Source: Elusimicrobiota bacterium (lineage in GTDB: Bacteria > Elusimicrobiota > Elusimicrobia > UBA1565). From it: a stretch of DNA of 15,219 bases. Every line of letters starts with the position of its first letter. The first letter of the stretch is position 1. The stretch is taken from the NCBI GenBank assembly GCA_003450735.1, contig DMEZ01000050.1:49283-64501 (forward strand), in the 5' to 3' direction. The notes under the pieces were generated by a model. It made no database searches, was not told the DNA's origin, and saw only the letters and a list, made by a program, of their open reading frames with translations. Below, piece by piece: positions 7,353-14,920 of this stretch. The position numbers and the translations under genes are program-made.

Positions 7353-8385
7353 GGGGCGTCCGGCCCGCCTCCTCTCGCTCGACGCCCTGCGGGGCTTCGA
7401 CATGTTCTGGATCGTCGGAGCGGACTCGGTCGTCCAAGCCCTGGGCAGGGCCCAGGGCGGCCTCGCGGCCTTCTTCGCGGAGCAGCTCGAGCACGTCCCC
7501 TTCGAGGGATTCCGGTTCTACGACCTGGTCTTCCCCCTCTTCGTCTTCATCCTCGGGGTCTCCGTCGTCCTCTCGCTCGACAAGATCCTCCTGAGGGAAG
7601 GCCGCGCCGCGGCCCTCGGGCGCATCCTGCGCCGCGCGGCCCTCCTGTTCCTGCTGGGCGTGTTCTCGGACGGCGGCTTCGCGGCCCCGCCCGACCAGAA
7701 CGTGCTCTGCGGGGTGCTCCAGCGCCTGGCCCTCTGCTATCTCTTCACGAGCCTGCTCTACTGCTGGCTCAAGCCCCGCGCCCTGCTCGGCGCGTTCTTC
7801 GCCCTCCTGCTCGGCTACTGGGCGCTGCTCTGCTTCGTCCCCATCCCGGGCATCGGGGTCTCCCTGACCCCGGAGGCGAACTGGCCCAAGTTCATAGACG
7901 AGCTGCTGCCGCCCTACCATCTCGAGGATGCCGAAGGCTGGCTGAGCACGCTCCCCGCCGTCGCTTCGTGCCTGCTGGGGGTCTTCGCGGCCCTCCTATT
8001 GAAGGACTCCGCCATCGCGGAGGAGAAGAAAGCCTGCGGATTCGTGGCCGGAGGCGTCCTGCTGGCCGCCCTGGGCTGCGCCTGGGGCCTGCAGTTCCCC
8101 GTCGTCAAGCGGCTCTGGACGTCCTCGTACGTGCTGGTGGCCGGCGGCTGGAGCTTCGCCCTGCTGGGCGTGTTCTACTACATCATCGACATCAAGAAGC
8201 GGCAGGCCTGGGCCCAGCCCTTCGTCTGGATCGGAGTCAATCCGCTGACGATCTACCTCGCGTGGGACCTCGTGGACTTCCGCGGCCTGGCCGAGCGCCT
8301 CGCCGGAGGGCCCCTCATCGCCCTGGCCCTCTGCCTGCTATCGGCCTGGTTCCTTTACCGGAAGCAGGTCTTCCTCCGGCTCTGA
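7339..8385 (+). CDS. DUF5009 / heparan-alpha-glucosaminide N-acetyltransferase-like membrane protein
   Basis: A 348-residue multi-spanning inner-membrane protein. The N-terminal RLLSLDALRGFDMFWI followed by FYDLVFPLFVFILGVSVVLSL is the hallmark of the DUF5009/HGSNAT-like acyltransferase family. About ten hydrophobic stretches follow, ending in IGVNPLTIYLAWDLVDF and a last helix near ALALCLLSAWFLY. The human HGSNAT relative passes an acetyl group across the lysosomal membrane to a glucosamine amine; bacterial members are mostly uncharacterised but are thought to acylate sugars of the envelope or glycans. It starts at GTG 7339 with only ten residues before the conserved motif, inside the end of the 28-codon ORF. 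Lying directly after the glycosyltransferase fusion on the same strand, it may modify the same glycan, but it has its own promoter-like hexamer. Its last 48 bp overlap the convergent gene. Confidence 0.88.
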   Translation: MPSAEGRPARLLSLDALRGFDMFWIVGADSVVQALGRAQGGLAAFFAEQLEHVPFEGFRFYDLVFPLFVFILGVSVVLSLDKILLREGRAAALGRILRRAALLFLLGVFSDGGFAAPPDQNVLCGVLQRLALCYLFTSLLYCWLKPRALLGAFFALLLGYWALLCFVPIPGIGVSLTPEANWPKFIDELLPPYHLEDAEGWLSTLPAVASCLLGVFAALLLKDSAIAEEKKACGFVAGGVLLAALGCAWGLQFPVVKRLWTSSYVLVAGGWSFALLGVFYYIIDIKKRQAWAQPFVWIGVNPLTIYLAWDLVDFRGLAERLAGGPLIALALCLLSAWFLYRKQVFLRL

Positions 8386-9447
8386 GCGGCCCCAGTCGGC
8401 CAGGCGCTCGAGCTCGACCTGCTTCTCGACCCGGCCTCCCAGGACGCGCATGCGGGAGAGGCGCGTCTCGTAGGAGAGACCTTCCAAGGCCTTGTCCCAG
8501 GGATCGGCCGCGTAGAACTCCGTGTTCCCGGACTTCACCCCGTCCTTGCGGCCCGTCCAGGTCCAGGCGCGCTTCAGCGCACGGACTTCTCCGGTCCTGA
8601 ACCGGAGCGGCTCCTCGGCGGGCCCGGAGCTCTCCAGAAGACTCCGCTCCTCGTACTCCCTCCAACCGCCGCTCATCTCGTCGATCAGGTCGACCAGGCG
8701 GCGCGTGCGCTGATCCGGCGAGGGGGGCGCGGTTCCGACGACCGATTCCTTCCTCTCAAGGATCCAGCCGGCCCCCGCAAACGTCCGCACGCGGTTGTAG
8801 GAGCCCTTGATCGCGGCGAGGGCGGTCTTCGTCCACATCCCGTCCTGGAGGTAGAGCGGCAAGCCCTTGGGAACGCCGTCTTTCTCCCCGGTGCCGCCGC
8901 GCCGGGCTTTCTGGAGCGTCACCGTGACCGAGCCTTCGCGCCCGCCCTCCCGGAGCTGAGCCTTGAGGCGCACGACGCCCCGCGTCAGATACAGGCTCGG
9001 GTCGTCCGCCGTCCAGTACTCGATGAACGTCCCCTCCGGCTTGCGCGGGTTGCTTTTGCGCTCCACCCGGCAGACCCAAGAGCGGCCCGCCGTTTCCAGG
9101 CTCTCTTCCCGCACGAAGGGCGGAGGCTCGGGGGCCTTGCTTGTCCCCAGTCTCACGGGCATCGGCAGCAGCAGGTCCCGGCCGCGCCAGCGGTCGTCGA
9201 ACTTCCCTCCGCCGAGCCGCCGGGCGCTGAGCTTCAGCCAGACCGTCCCTTCCCGCGTCGACACGACTTCCGCGTCCACCGTCATGTCCAGGCGGCTCTC
9301 ATGAAGCTTCCCTTCGTGGTCCGTGTCGACGATCCGGCGCTCCACGAGGTAGCGAGCCGAGTCGCCGGCCCGCGCGCGGCTCCAGGCCGTGTCCATTTCG
9401 CCGCCGGACGCGGTTGCGGCCAGCAGAACGAGGACAAGGCTCGTCAC
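8338..9447 (-). CDS. Secreted protein of unknown function with an apparent internal duplication
   Basis: 369 residues with a short signal peptide (MTSLVLVLLAATASG, probably cut near SGG/E). I do not recognise the family. The body is rich in beta-strand-like alternating residues, and two regions look related: residues about 125-175 (RSWVCRVERK, then TFIEYWTADDPSLY, then GVVRLKAQL) and about 295-350 (RAWTWTGRK, then NTEFYAADPWDKALEGLSYETRL). That pattern suggests a duplicated beta-sheet module. No cysteine pairs or catalytic motif stand out. The GTG start overlaps the stop of the upstream HExxH-protein gene (GTGA), so the two are almost certainly co-translated and may work together in the periplasm. 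Its C-terminal codons overlap the convergent DUF5009 gene by 48 bp, so the very C-terminus is weakly constrained. Confidence 0.8.
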   Translation of the reverse strand: MTSLVLVLLAATASGGEMDTAWSRARAGDSARYLVERRIVDTDHEGKLHESRLDMTVDAEVVSTREGTVWLKLSARRLGGGKFDDRWRGRDLLLPMPVRLGTSKAPEPPPFVREESLETAGRSWVCRVERKSNPRKPEGTFIEYWTADDPSLYLTRGVVRLKAQLREGGREGSVTVTLQKARRGGTGEKDGVPKGLPLYLQDGMWTKTALAAIKGSYNRVRTFAGAGWILERKESVVGTAPPSPDQRTRRLVDLIDEMSGGWREYEERSLLESSGPAEEPLRFRTGEVRALKRAWTWTGRKDGVKSGNTEFYAADPWDKALEGLSYETRLSRMRVLGGRVEKQVELERLADWGRSEPEEDLLPVKEPGR

Positions 9448-10679
9448 TTACGCCTCCCCAGGAACTCCCTCCAGCGCTCCTCGACCTCCTCGGGCGTGTC
9501 GCCGAAGGAGACCCGGAAGTCGCGGTTCTCGATGTAGCTCATGAGCTCGTTGAAGCGGTCCTCCTCAACGATCAGGAAGGCGATCAGCGAGGCGGCGAGC
9601 ACGTACCCGCGGTCGGTCCCGTAGTAGGAGGGCTGGTCCAGCTTGACCAGGGAGGTCTTCAGCGGCGCGGCCGCGAGCCGCCGGGCGGCCTCCGAATGGA
9701 GCGCATCGAGGACCTCCGAGGGATCCTGCCGCCGCCAGGTGAGCTGGATGAACTTGGCCAGCCCCTCCGTGAGGGCCGGGCTCGGGGCGAGCTTGAGGAA
9801 GTGCGTCAGCTCATGGGCCATGACCGAGACGCTGAAGGCCTCGCCCGTGGCGAGGTAGAGCTTGTCCCCGAAGGCGAGCCCGCTCCACCGCCTTTGGGAG
9901 ACCTCGGAATACAGGTCCTCCTTGACGTAGTAGGCCGTCGGCTTGCGCTGCATCCACGAGACCCCGAAGTAGTCCTTCATGCACTTGAACACGTTCTCGC
10001 TGTCGGCGAGGACGCGCTCGACCTCGTCGGAGCCGCCGAAATCCCCGCTCCTCCAATGGAGGGTGATGTCGTCCGACCAGCTCTTGCGGTCGAAGGTGAC
10101 GGGCTGGGTGACCACGTCCTCCTTCCCGCCCCAGGACTCGTAGAGGGTCGAGTTCTCGGGGGCCGTGCGGACGCTGTACTTGTCCTTGTAGCGCCAGCAT
10201 TCGGGGAACCTGCCCTTGCGCGCCGAAGGCCGGGTGGAAGCGGCCGGGCTGGAGCCTTGAACGGGCTCCTCCGCTTGAGCGGCGGGGGCCGCCTCCGCGC
10301 GAGCGAGGGTGAGCACGTACGATCTGCGGCTCCTCGGCCCCTTCCAGGAGGGGCTCTCGACGCGGTAGTGGACGCTGAGCACCGTCGGGTCGGTCGGCAC
10401 CTCCAGTTGGAAGAGGCCTGGGCCGGCCTTCCTCATCGGGGAGGCGACCTTCCCCTGCGGCCTCCGGGCGGTCCCCGGCGGCCAGAGGCTCTCCGGGGGA
10501 GCCCAGGAGCGTCGACCGGCCGAGCCGTTGATGCTCCAGACGAGGACGAGGTCTTCGGCGTCTTTCAGGACGGTGCCGGCGGTTTCGCAGCGGAAGACGA
10601 CGGCGGAGCCGCGGAGTTCCGCCTGGACGGGGACATCCTCCGGCGAGGCGAGCGCGAGGAGCGCCGAAAGCCAAAGCAT
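9444..10679 (-). CDS. Secreted HExxH metallopeptidase, peptidase MA-like
   Basis: 411 residues. A short signal peptide (MLWLSALLALASP) precedes an N-terminal beta-rich domain (about 18-130), which resembles an Ig/CBM-like module by its strand pattern only. A low-complexity Ala/Ser/Pro linker (about 130-155) follows. The C-terminal domain (about 200-405) carries the zinc site HELTH (H289, E290, H293), followed by E305 in LTEGLAKF, the gluzincin layout of peptidase-MA-like proteins in which an EGLA glutamate completes the site. The protein should be an extracytoplasmic zinc protease, although some MA-like proteins have no proven activity. A Cys pair (C162, C223) may form a disulfide. The ATG start follows an extended -10. 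The next gene, encoding a secreted protein of unknown function, starts on its stop codon, so they form an operon. Confidence 0.85.
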   Translation of the reverse strand: MLWLSALLALASPEDVPVQAELRGSAVVFRCETAGTVLKDAEDLVLVWSINGSAGRRSWAPPESLWPPGTARRPQGKVASPMRKAGPGLFQLEVPTDPTVLSVHYRVESPSWKGPRSRRSYVLTLARAEAAPAAQAEEPVQGSSPAASTRPSARKGRFPECWRYKDKYSVRTAPENSTLYESWGGKEDVVTQPVTFDRKSWSDDITLHWRSGDFGGSDEVERVLADSENVFKCMKDYFGVSWMQRKPTAYYVKEDLYSEVSQRRWSGLAFGDKLYLATGEAFSVSVMAHELTHFLKLAPSPALTEGLAKFIQLTWRRQDPSEVLDALHSEAARRLAAAPLKTSLVKLDQPSYYGTDRGYVLAASLIAFLIVEEDRFNELMSYIENRDFRVSFGDTPEEVEERWREFLGRRK

Positions 10680-10688
10680 GCTTCCGGC

Positions 10689-10697
10689 AGTATAACA
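10689..10697 (-). promoter_or_regulatory. Extended -10 element of the peptidase MA operon
   Basis: On the minus strand the sequence reads TGTTATACT, an extended -10 (TGnTATAAT-like). It lies 9 nt before the ATG at 10679, implying a 5' leader of only a few bases. GGAAG just before the ATG is too close and too weak to be a good ribosome-binding site. No convincing -35 is seen, consistent with an extended -10 promoter. Confidence 0.5.
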
Positions 10698-10740
10698 AAC
10701 CCGGATTCCAGGTTCCGCAGGCGGCCCCCGGGGTCAGAGT

Positions 10741-10785
10741 CCAGTGGCCCACTTTCGGCCGGTCTTTAGGCGCAGGGGGCCATGG
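10741..10785 (+). repeat. Inverted-repeat cluster in the divergent intergenic region
   Basis: The 154-base divergent region (10680-10833) is rich in dyad symmetry. CCAGTGGCCC (10741-10750) can pair with GGGCCATGG (10777-10785), giving nine pairs with one bulged G around a 26-nt loop. Inside or beside it are AGTGGCCCACT (10743-10753), CGGCCG, and GCCTTAGGC at 10788-10796; CCCCGGGG lies at 10726-10733. GGCCAT also repeats directly (10779-10784 and 10793-10798). No poly-T follows, so it is not an obvious intrinsic terminator, and it lies upstream of the predicted transcription start of the HD-GYP gene, so it is not a riboswitch for that gene. It could be an operator region, a dispersed intergenic repeat or a small structured RNA. 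Confidence 0.4.
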
Positions 10786-10818
10786 AGCCTTAGGCCATCA
10801 CGAAGGCGGGGTAAGAGG

Positions 10819-10827
10819 TGCTAAAAT
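10819..10827 (+). promoter_or_regulatory. Extended -10 element of the HD-GYP gene, leaderless start
   Basis: TGCTAAAAT is an extended -10 element with hexamer TAAAAT at 10822-10827. The GTG start follows after exactly 6 nt, the same spacing as at the S9 peptidase gene, so transcription should begin at or next to the start codon. Only AGGG, too close to the GTG, resembles a ribosome-binding site. Confidence 0.55.
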
Positions 10828-10833
10828 AGGGTC

Positions 10834-13686
10834 GTGAAAGCCTCGGCCCTAGCCCTGGCGGTCTTGTTGTTCGCCCCCTGCGCCCCTTGGGCCCAGCAGG
10901 CCGCCGCTCCCCGGCCCGCGGCTTCATCCGCGTCCCTGTTCCCCCCTGCCCAGCCGGCCTGGGCGCAAGCCTTCAGCGGCTTCCGGCTCTGGCTGGACAG
11001 CCCTTCCGGGAACTCCGCCTTGAGCGCGGCCCCCTCCCTGATGCCCTTGAAGACGATGCCCCGGGAGCAGGCCGCGGCCGCCCTGGCCCCCCTCGTCGAG
11101 CACCTGCCCGCGGAGCTTTCCCAGAAGATGAGCGGAGCCGCCGCCCTTTCGCCGGAGGAGCAGAAAACGCTCGTCCTCTCGCTGAACGCGGCGAGAGAGA
11201 AGGCCGCCCCTGCCGTGGAAGCCCGCGTCGCGCAGGCCCTGCACGAGACGGAAGCGGCCGCCGACCCGGCCGTCCTCGCGGGCCTGGCTTCGCAGGTGCG
11301 GGCGCTGTCGTTCTACGGCCCGGCGGTGCAGAAGAACTACGAGCAGCTCTCGGGCCGCATGCATGAGCTCACCCTGAAGAATGCCAAGGCGAACGCCCGG
11401 GCCCTGCTAGAGGGTCTGCGCAAGCCGGAGGAACTCGGCCTCCCCGGCGCCAAGGCCCCGCGCGTGGGCGCGACCGGGCTCCTGCCGCCCTCCCTCACGC
11501 CTTCCGACTCCCGCGCCTGGGGTTTGGAGAACGTCCCGGACAGCCGCTACTCCGAGGACCTGAAGCGGGCCGCGGAGGCGCTCGCCGCGCGGTCCCCGCT
11601 CGAGCTCCGGCGAGCGCAGAAAACCCCCGGCCTCGACGGGCTTTTCAGCCGCATCTGGGGCTTCGACCCGAAGCTGTACTACCACATGGTCCGCGTGGGG
11701 CTGATGGCCGCCGACCTGGCCCTGGCCATGGGGATGCCCAAGGCCTACGCCCAGGACCTCGCCTGGGCCGCCCGCCTGCACGACGTGGGCAAGATGGACA
11801 CGGCGGTCCACGAGGTCATCAGCAAACCAGGGAGGCTGACGCCCGAGGAGCGGGCGCTGATGGAGAGCCACCCCGAGATCGGGGCCGGCGCCCTGGCCGA
11901 GCAGAGCCGCAAGCCGGGACGCGTCTGGAGGATGGCCGGCGTCGTCGCCCGGAGCCACCACGAGGCCTTCGATGGGAGCGGCTATCCGGACAAGCTCCGG
12001 GGCAAGGACATCCCGCTCGAAGCCCGCATCACCACCGTCGCGGACGTTTTCGACGCCTTGATGGAGAACCGCCCCTACCGCCCGGGGCTGCGCATCGAGG
12101 ACGCCCTGGCGGTCATGGAGAAGGAGCGGGGCCGCTACGACCCCAAGGTCTACGCCGCCCTTCTCAAGGTGCTGGGCCGCAGGCCCGCGCCGCCGAAGGC
12201 CGAGTTCTCCGCCGCCCCCTCCCTCTGGAGCCGCTTCCTCGCCTGGGTCCGCCGCGCCGACCTCTCGCCCCCCTACCCCGGCCAGCCCGGCGACCAGCTC
12301 CGCGTCGCGGGCCGGACCTATACCCTCGGCCGCAAGCTCTACGAAGACTCTGTCTCGACGGCCTACCAGGCTGAGGGAAACCGCGACGCCGCCGTCCGGC
12401 TCTTCAAAGACCCCGCCGCCTTCGAGAGCGAGCGGGCCGGGCTCCAAGACCTCGCCAAGGCAGGCCTCCCGCACAACCGCCTGCTCGCCGCGAGCGCCGA
12501 ACAGCCCGTCCTGGTCCAGGAGACGGTCGACGACCCCGCCCTGGACAAGGTCCTGGCCTCCGGCGGGCCGGCCGAACACCAGCTCGAAGCGCTGGCCGAC
12601 CTGGCCGCCCTGCTCCTGGGCTCCGGGCTGAAGGCCGACCTCTCGCCCGCGAAGCTCCAATGGCACCGCTGGCGCAGCGAGTGGCGCCTGCTCGAGGGCC
12701 GGAGCCTGAGGCCGGGGAAGGCCGGGGAGGTCCTCCCCTTCTTCCTGGGCCTGCCGGGCGCAGATCACGCCGCGTTCCTCTCCGCCGTGCGCGGCCGCCT
12801 CGGGCCGGACTCGGCGGCTTGGCGCTCGGTCCCAAAGAACCTCCTCGCCCCTCTCGAGCGGGCCGACGCAGCGCGAGCGCCGGCGCCTGTCCTGAAGTTC
12901 AAGCCGGGCCGCCTGGACCCCGCCCTGGACGATTCTTGGGTGAGCGCCGCAGAGCTCAAGAAGCGCCTGGGCTACGACCCCTTCACCCAGAAGGAGAAGC
13001 GGCTCCTGCACACCGACGACCCCGGCAAGCTCAACACCCGCATCCTCGAGGTGCGCGCCCAGGGGCATGCGCCCGGCGTGCTCAAGAGCGCCTCGTCCGA
13101 GATCATCCAGAACGAGGTCTTCCTGCGCAAGGCCGCGCGGCGCTGGTTCGGCCGCTACTTCGACACCCCGCGCGCTCTCGCGGTGAGCGAGGGCGGCGAG
13201 GCGACGATGTTCATGGAGCGGGTGAACGGCGAGCGGAGCTACACGGGCAAGGGGATGAGCGTGGCCCAACGCGTCGCTCTCGGCCTCCTCGTCCACACCT
13301 TCGGCGTGGGGGACGTGAACCCCGGCAACCTGCTCTATCCCGCCCGCGGACTCCCCAGCCTCATCGATTTCGAGCAGGCCCTGGGCCGCCACACCCCCGC
13401 CCACCGGATCGCCCATGAGGGTATCCTCGAGGAGCTGCCCTGGGTGAACGGCTGGGACGCCCCGGCGACTGAGGACTTCTACCCCGCCATCCGCGCCTGG
13501 CGTGAGCTTCTCGCCAAGCCCGAGACCCAGGCCGACCTGGCCAGGATGATGGCCGACTCCGGCCTGAGCGCGGAGCGCGCGCGCCGGGCCCTCCAGACCG
13601 TCAACGAGAACGCCGCGCGGCTCGAGTGGCTGGTCCAGTCGGACGTGGAGTTCGCACGCCAATTCATAAGAAGGCAGGCGCGATGA
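10834..13686 (+). CDS. Signal-peptide HD-GYP protein with pseudokinase and kinase-like C-terminal domains
   Basis: 950 residues. A signal peptide (MKASALALAVLLFAPCAPWA) precedes an Ala-rich helical region to about 230. An HD-GYP phosphohydrolase domain (about 265-450) keeps H284 in HMVRV, H316-D317 and K320 in HDVGK, H346, H375-H376 and DGSGYP (380-385). Such domains normally hydrolyse cyclic di-GMP or related dinucleotides. Residues about 496-690 look like a kinase lobe (GRKLYEDSVSTAYQA, AAVRLF) with Arg522 where the VAIK lysine is expected and no DFG, so a pseudokinase. Residues about 705-900 form a second kinase-like domain: K751 in VLK, E761, and GVGDVNPGNLL (824-834) with LIDFE (843-847), resembling the catalytic loop and metal motif of PI3/4-kinase or APH folds. 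A signal peptide on a dinucleotide-hydrolysing, ATP-binding protein is odd; it could be a membrane anchor. The GTG start is leaderless-like. Its stop overlaps an ATG of the aminotransferase frame. Confidence 0.87.
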   Translation: MKASALALAVLLFAPCAPWAQQAAAPRPAASSASLFPPAQPAWAQAFSGFRLWLDSPSGNSALSAAPSLMPLKTMPREQAAAALAPLVEHLPAELSQKMSGAAALSPEEQKTLVLSLNAAREKAAPAVEARVAQALHETEAAADPAVLAGLASQVRALSFYGPAVQKNYEQLSGRMHELTLKNAKANARALLEGLRKPEELGLPGAKAPRVGATGLLPPSLTPSDSRAWGLENVPDSRYSEDLKRAAEALAARSPLELRRAQKTPGLDGLFSRIWGFDPKLYYHMVRVGLMAADLALAMGMPKAYAQDLAWAARLHDVGKMDTAVHEVISKPGRLTPEERALMESHPEIGAGALAEQSRKPGRVWRMAGVVARSHHEAFDGSGYPDKLRGKDIPLEARITTVADVFDALMENRPYRPGLRIEDALAVMEKERGRYDPKVYAALLKVLGRRPAPPKAEFSAAPSLWSRFLAWVRRADLSPPYPGQPGDQLRVAGRTYTLGRKLYEDSVSTAYQAEGNRDAAVRLFKDPAAFESERAGLQDLAKAGLPHNRLLAASAEQPVLVQETVDDPALDKVLASGGPAEHQLEALADLAALLLGSGLKADLSPAKLQWHRWRSEWRLLEGRSLRPGKAGEVLPFFLGLPGADHAAFLSAVRGRLGPDSAAWRSVPKNLLAPLERADAARAPAPVLKFKPGRLDPALDDSWVSAAELKKRLGYDPFTQKEKRLLHTDDPGKLNTRILEVRAQGHAPGVLKSASSEIIQNEVFLRKAARRWFGRYFDTPRALAVSEGGEATMFMERVNGERSYTGKGMSVAQRVALGLLVHTFGVGDVNPGNLLYPARGLPSLIDFEQALGRHTPAHRIAHEGILEELPWVNGWDAPATEDFYPAIRAWRELLAKPETQADLARMMADSGLSAERARRALQTVNENAARLEWLVQSDVEFARQFIRRQAR

Positions 13687-13691
13687 CGCGC

Positions 13692-13699
13692 AAAGGAGG
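13692..13699 (+). promoter_or_regulatory. Strong Shine-Dalgarno sequence deciding the aminotransferase start
   Basis: AAAGGAGG, a near-perfect anti-16S match, lies 4 nt before the ATG at 13704. It is inside the reading frame opened by the earlier ATG at 13683 (which forms the ATGA overlap with the HD-GYP gene), so it points to 13704 as the main start. This strong site shows the organism does use Shine-Dalgarno initiation for a gene inside an operon, unlike the first genes of the units. Confidence 0.7.
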
Positions 13700-13703
13700 C
13701 CGC

Positions 13704-14909
13704 ATGGCACACGCCGCTCTTTCCAGCATCCGGGCCGCGAAGAGGACCGAGGGCATCACCTACGCCGTGAGGGACATCGTCTCGCTCGCCCAGGAGGTCG
13801 CCAAGACCGGCAAGGAGATGCTCTACCTCAACATCGGCGACCCCAACAAGTTCGATTTCGAGACCCCCGCCCACCTCATCGAGGCCGTCCACGCGGCGAT
13901 GAGGCACAACCACAACGGCTACTCCCCCTCCTCCGGCATCCTCTCGGGCGTGGAGGCCGTGAGGGCCGAAGCCCGAAGCAACGGCATCACGAGCATCCTC
14001 GACGTCTTCCTCACGAGCGGCGGCAGCGAGGCCATCGAGATCTGCCTGACGGCCTTGGTCGACCGGGGCGAGAACGTGCTCATCCCCTACCCCGGCTATC
14101 CGCTCTACGAGGCGGTGCTGGCCAAGCTCGAGGCGAAGGCGAAGCCCTATTTCCTGGACGAGGACAACGGCTGGCAGCCCGACTTGGACGACATCCGCAG
14201 GAAGATCGACTCGAAGACACGCGCCCTCGTCCTCATCAATCCCAACAACCCGACCGGCGCGGTCTATACCGAGCAGACCCTGCGCGGGCTGCTGAAGATC
14301 GCGCGCGAGCACGGCCTGGTCGTGTTCTCGGACGAGATCTACGACAAGATGATCCTCGACCCGAAGAAGCACCTCTCGACCGCCTCCCTGGACCCCGACG
14401 CTCCGGTCATCACCCTGAACGGCCTCTCGAAGGGCTTCCTGGCCCCCGGCTGGCGCATCGGCTGGGGCGTGGTGAGCGGCCGGCAGGGCGAGATGAAGGA
14501 CTACGTGGGCGCCATCAACAGGATCCTGCGCGCGCGCCTGTGCGCCAACCACCCGATGCAGCACGCGGTCAAGCCGGCCCTCGAGGGGCAGACGGCCTTC
14601 CTGACGGAGACGAGGAAGAAGCTGCAGCGCAGGCGCGACATCACCTTCGAGATGCTCAACGCGGAGGGCATCTCCTGCGTGCGGCCCGAGGCGGCCTTCT
14701 ACGCCTTCCCGAAGCTGGACATCCCGATGGCGGACGAGGCGTTCGTGAAGGGGCTCATCCGCGAGACGGGCGTGGTGGCCGTGCACGGCAGCGGCTTCGG
14801 CGAGAAGCCGGGGACGAAGCACCTCCGAGTGGTCTACCTGCCGCCGGAAGAGCAGCTGCGCAAGGCCTACGCCAGCCTGCTGGCGTACCTGAAGAAGAAC
14901 CGGAAGTAG
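13704..14909 (+). CDS. alaA: Alanine aminotransferase, AlaA-like (class I/II PLP aminotransferase)
   Basis: A 401-residue fold-type I aminotransferase that should interconvert pyruvate plus glutamate with alanine plus 2-oxoglutarate in the cytoplasm. Landmarks are LNIGDPNKFDF near the N-terminus, NPNNPTG (179-185), SDEIYDKM with the pyridine-nitrogen Asp210, the PLP lysine K243 in GLSKGFLAPGWRIGW, and R375 in LRVVYLPP for the substrate carboxylate. The segment ARLCANHPMQHAVKPAL closely recalls E. coli AlaA (YfbQ) and its relatives, which favours alanine over aspartate as substrate, though this is not proven from sequence. The start at 13704 is chosen for the AAAGGAGG before it; ATG 13683, overlapping the stop of the HD-GYP gene, would add seven residues. 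The last gene of the unit, it is followed by a hairpin at 14921-14947. Confidence 0.9.
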   Translation: MAHAALSSIRAAKRTEGITYAVRDIVSLAQEVAKTGKEMLYLNIGDPNKFDFETPAHLIEAVHAAMRHNHNGYSPSSGILSGVEAVRAEARSNGITSILDVFLTSGGSEAIEICLTALVDRGENVLIPYPGYPLYEAVLAKLEAKAKPYFLDEDNGWQPDLDDIRRKIDSKTRALVLINPNNPTGAVYTEQTLRGLLKIAREHGLVVFSDEIYDKMILDPKKHLSTASLDPDAPVITLNGLSKGFLAPGWRIGWGVVSGRQGEMKDYVGAINRILRARLCANHPMQHAVKPALEGQTAFLTETRKKLQRRRDITFEMLNAEGISCVRPEAAFYAFPKLDIPMADEAFVKGLIRETGVVAVHGSGFGEKPGTKHLRVVYLPPEEQLRKAYASLLAYLKKNRK

Positions 14910-14920
14910 GGACTGCGGGA

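Noticed and set aside
10680..10833. Cyclic di-GMP riboswitch ahead of the HD-GYP gene
   Set aside because: No GEMM-type conserved core is visible and the predicted transcript starts at the GTG, leaving no 5' leader.
10834..10960. Lipobox at Cys in the HD-GYP protein signal peptide (LLFAPC)
   Set aside because: FAPC does not fit the lipobox (Pro at -1), so an ordinary signal peptide is more likely.
11407..13710. Long minus-strand open frame opposite the HD-GYP gene
   Set aside because: It has a low-complexity composition and no recognisable motif, while the plus strand has intact HD-GYP residues.
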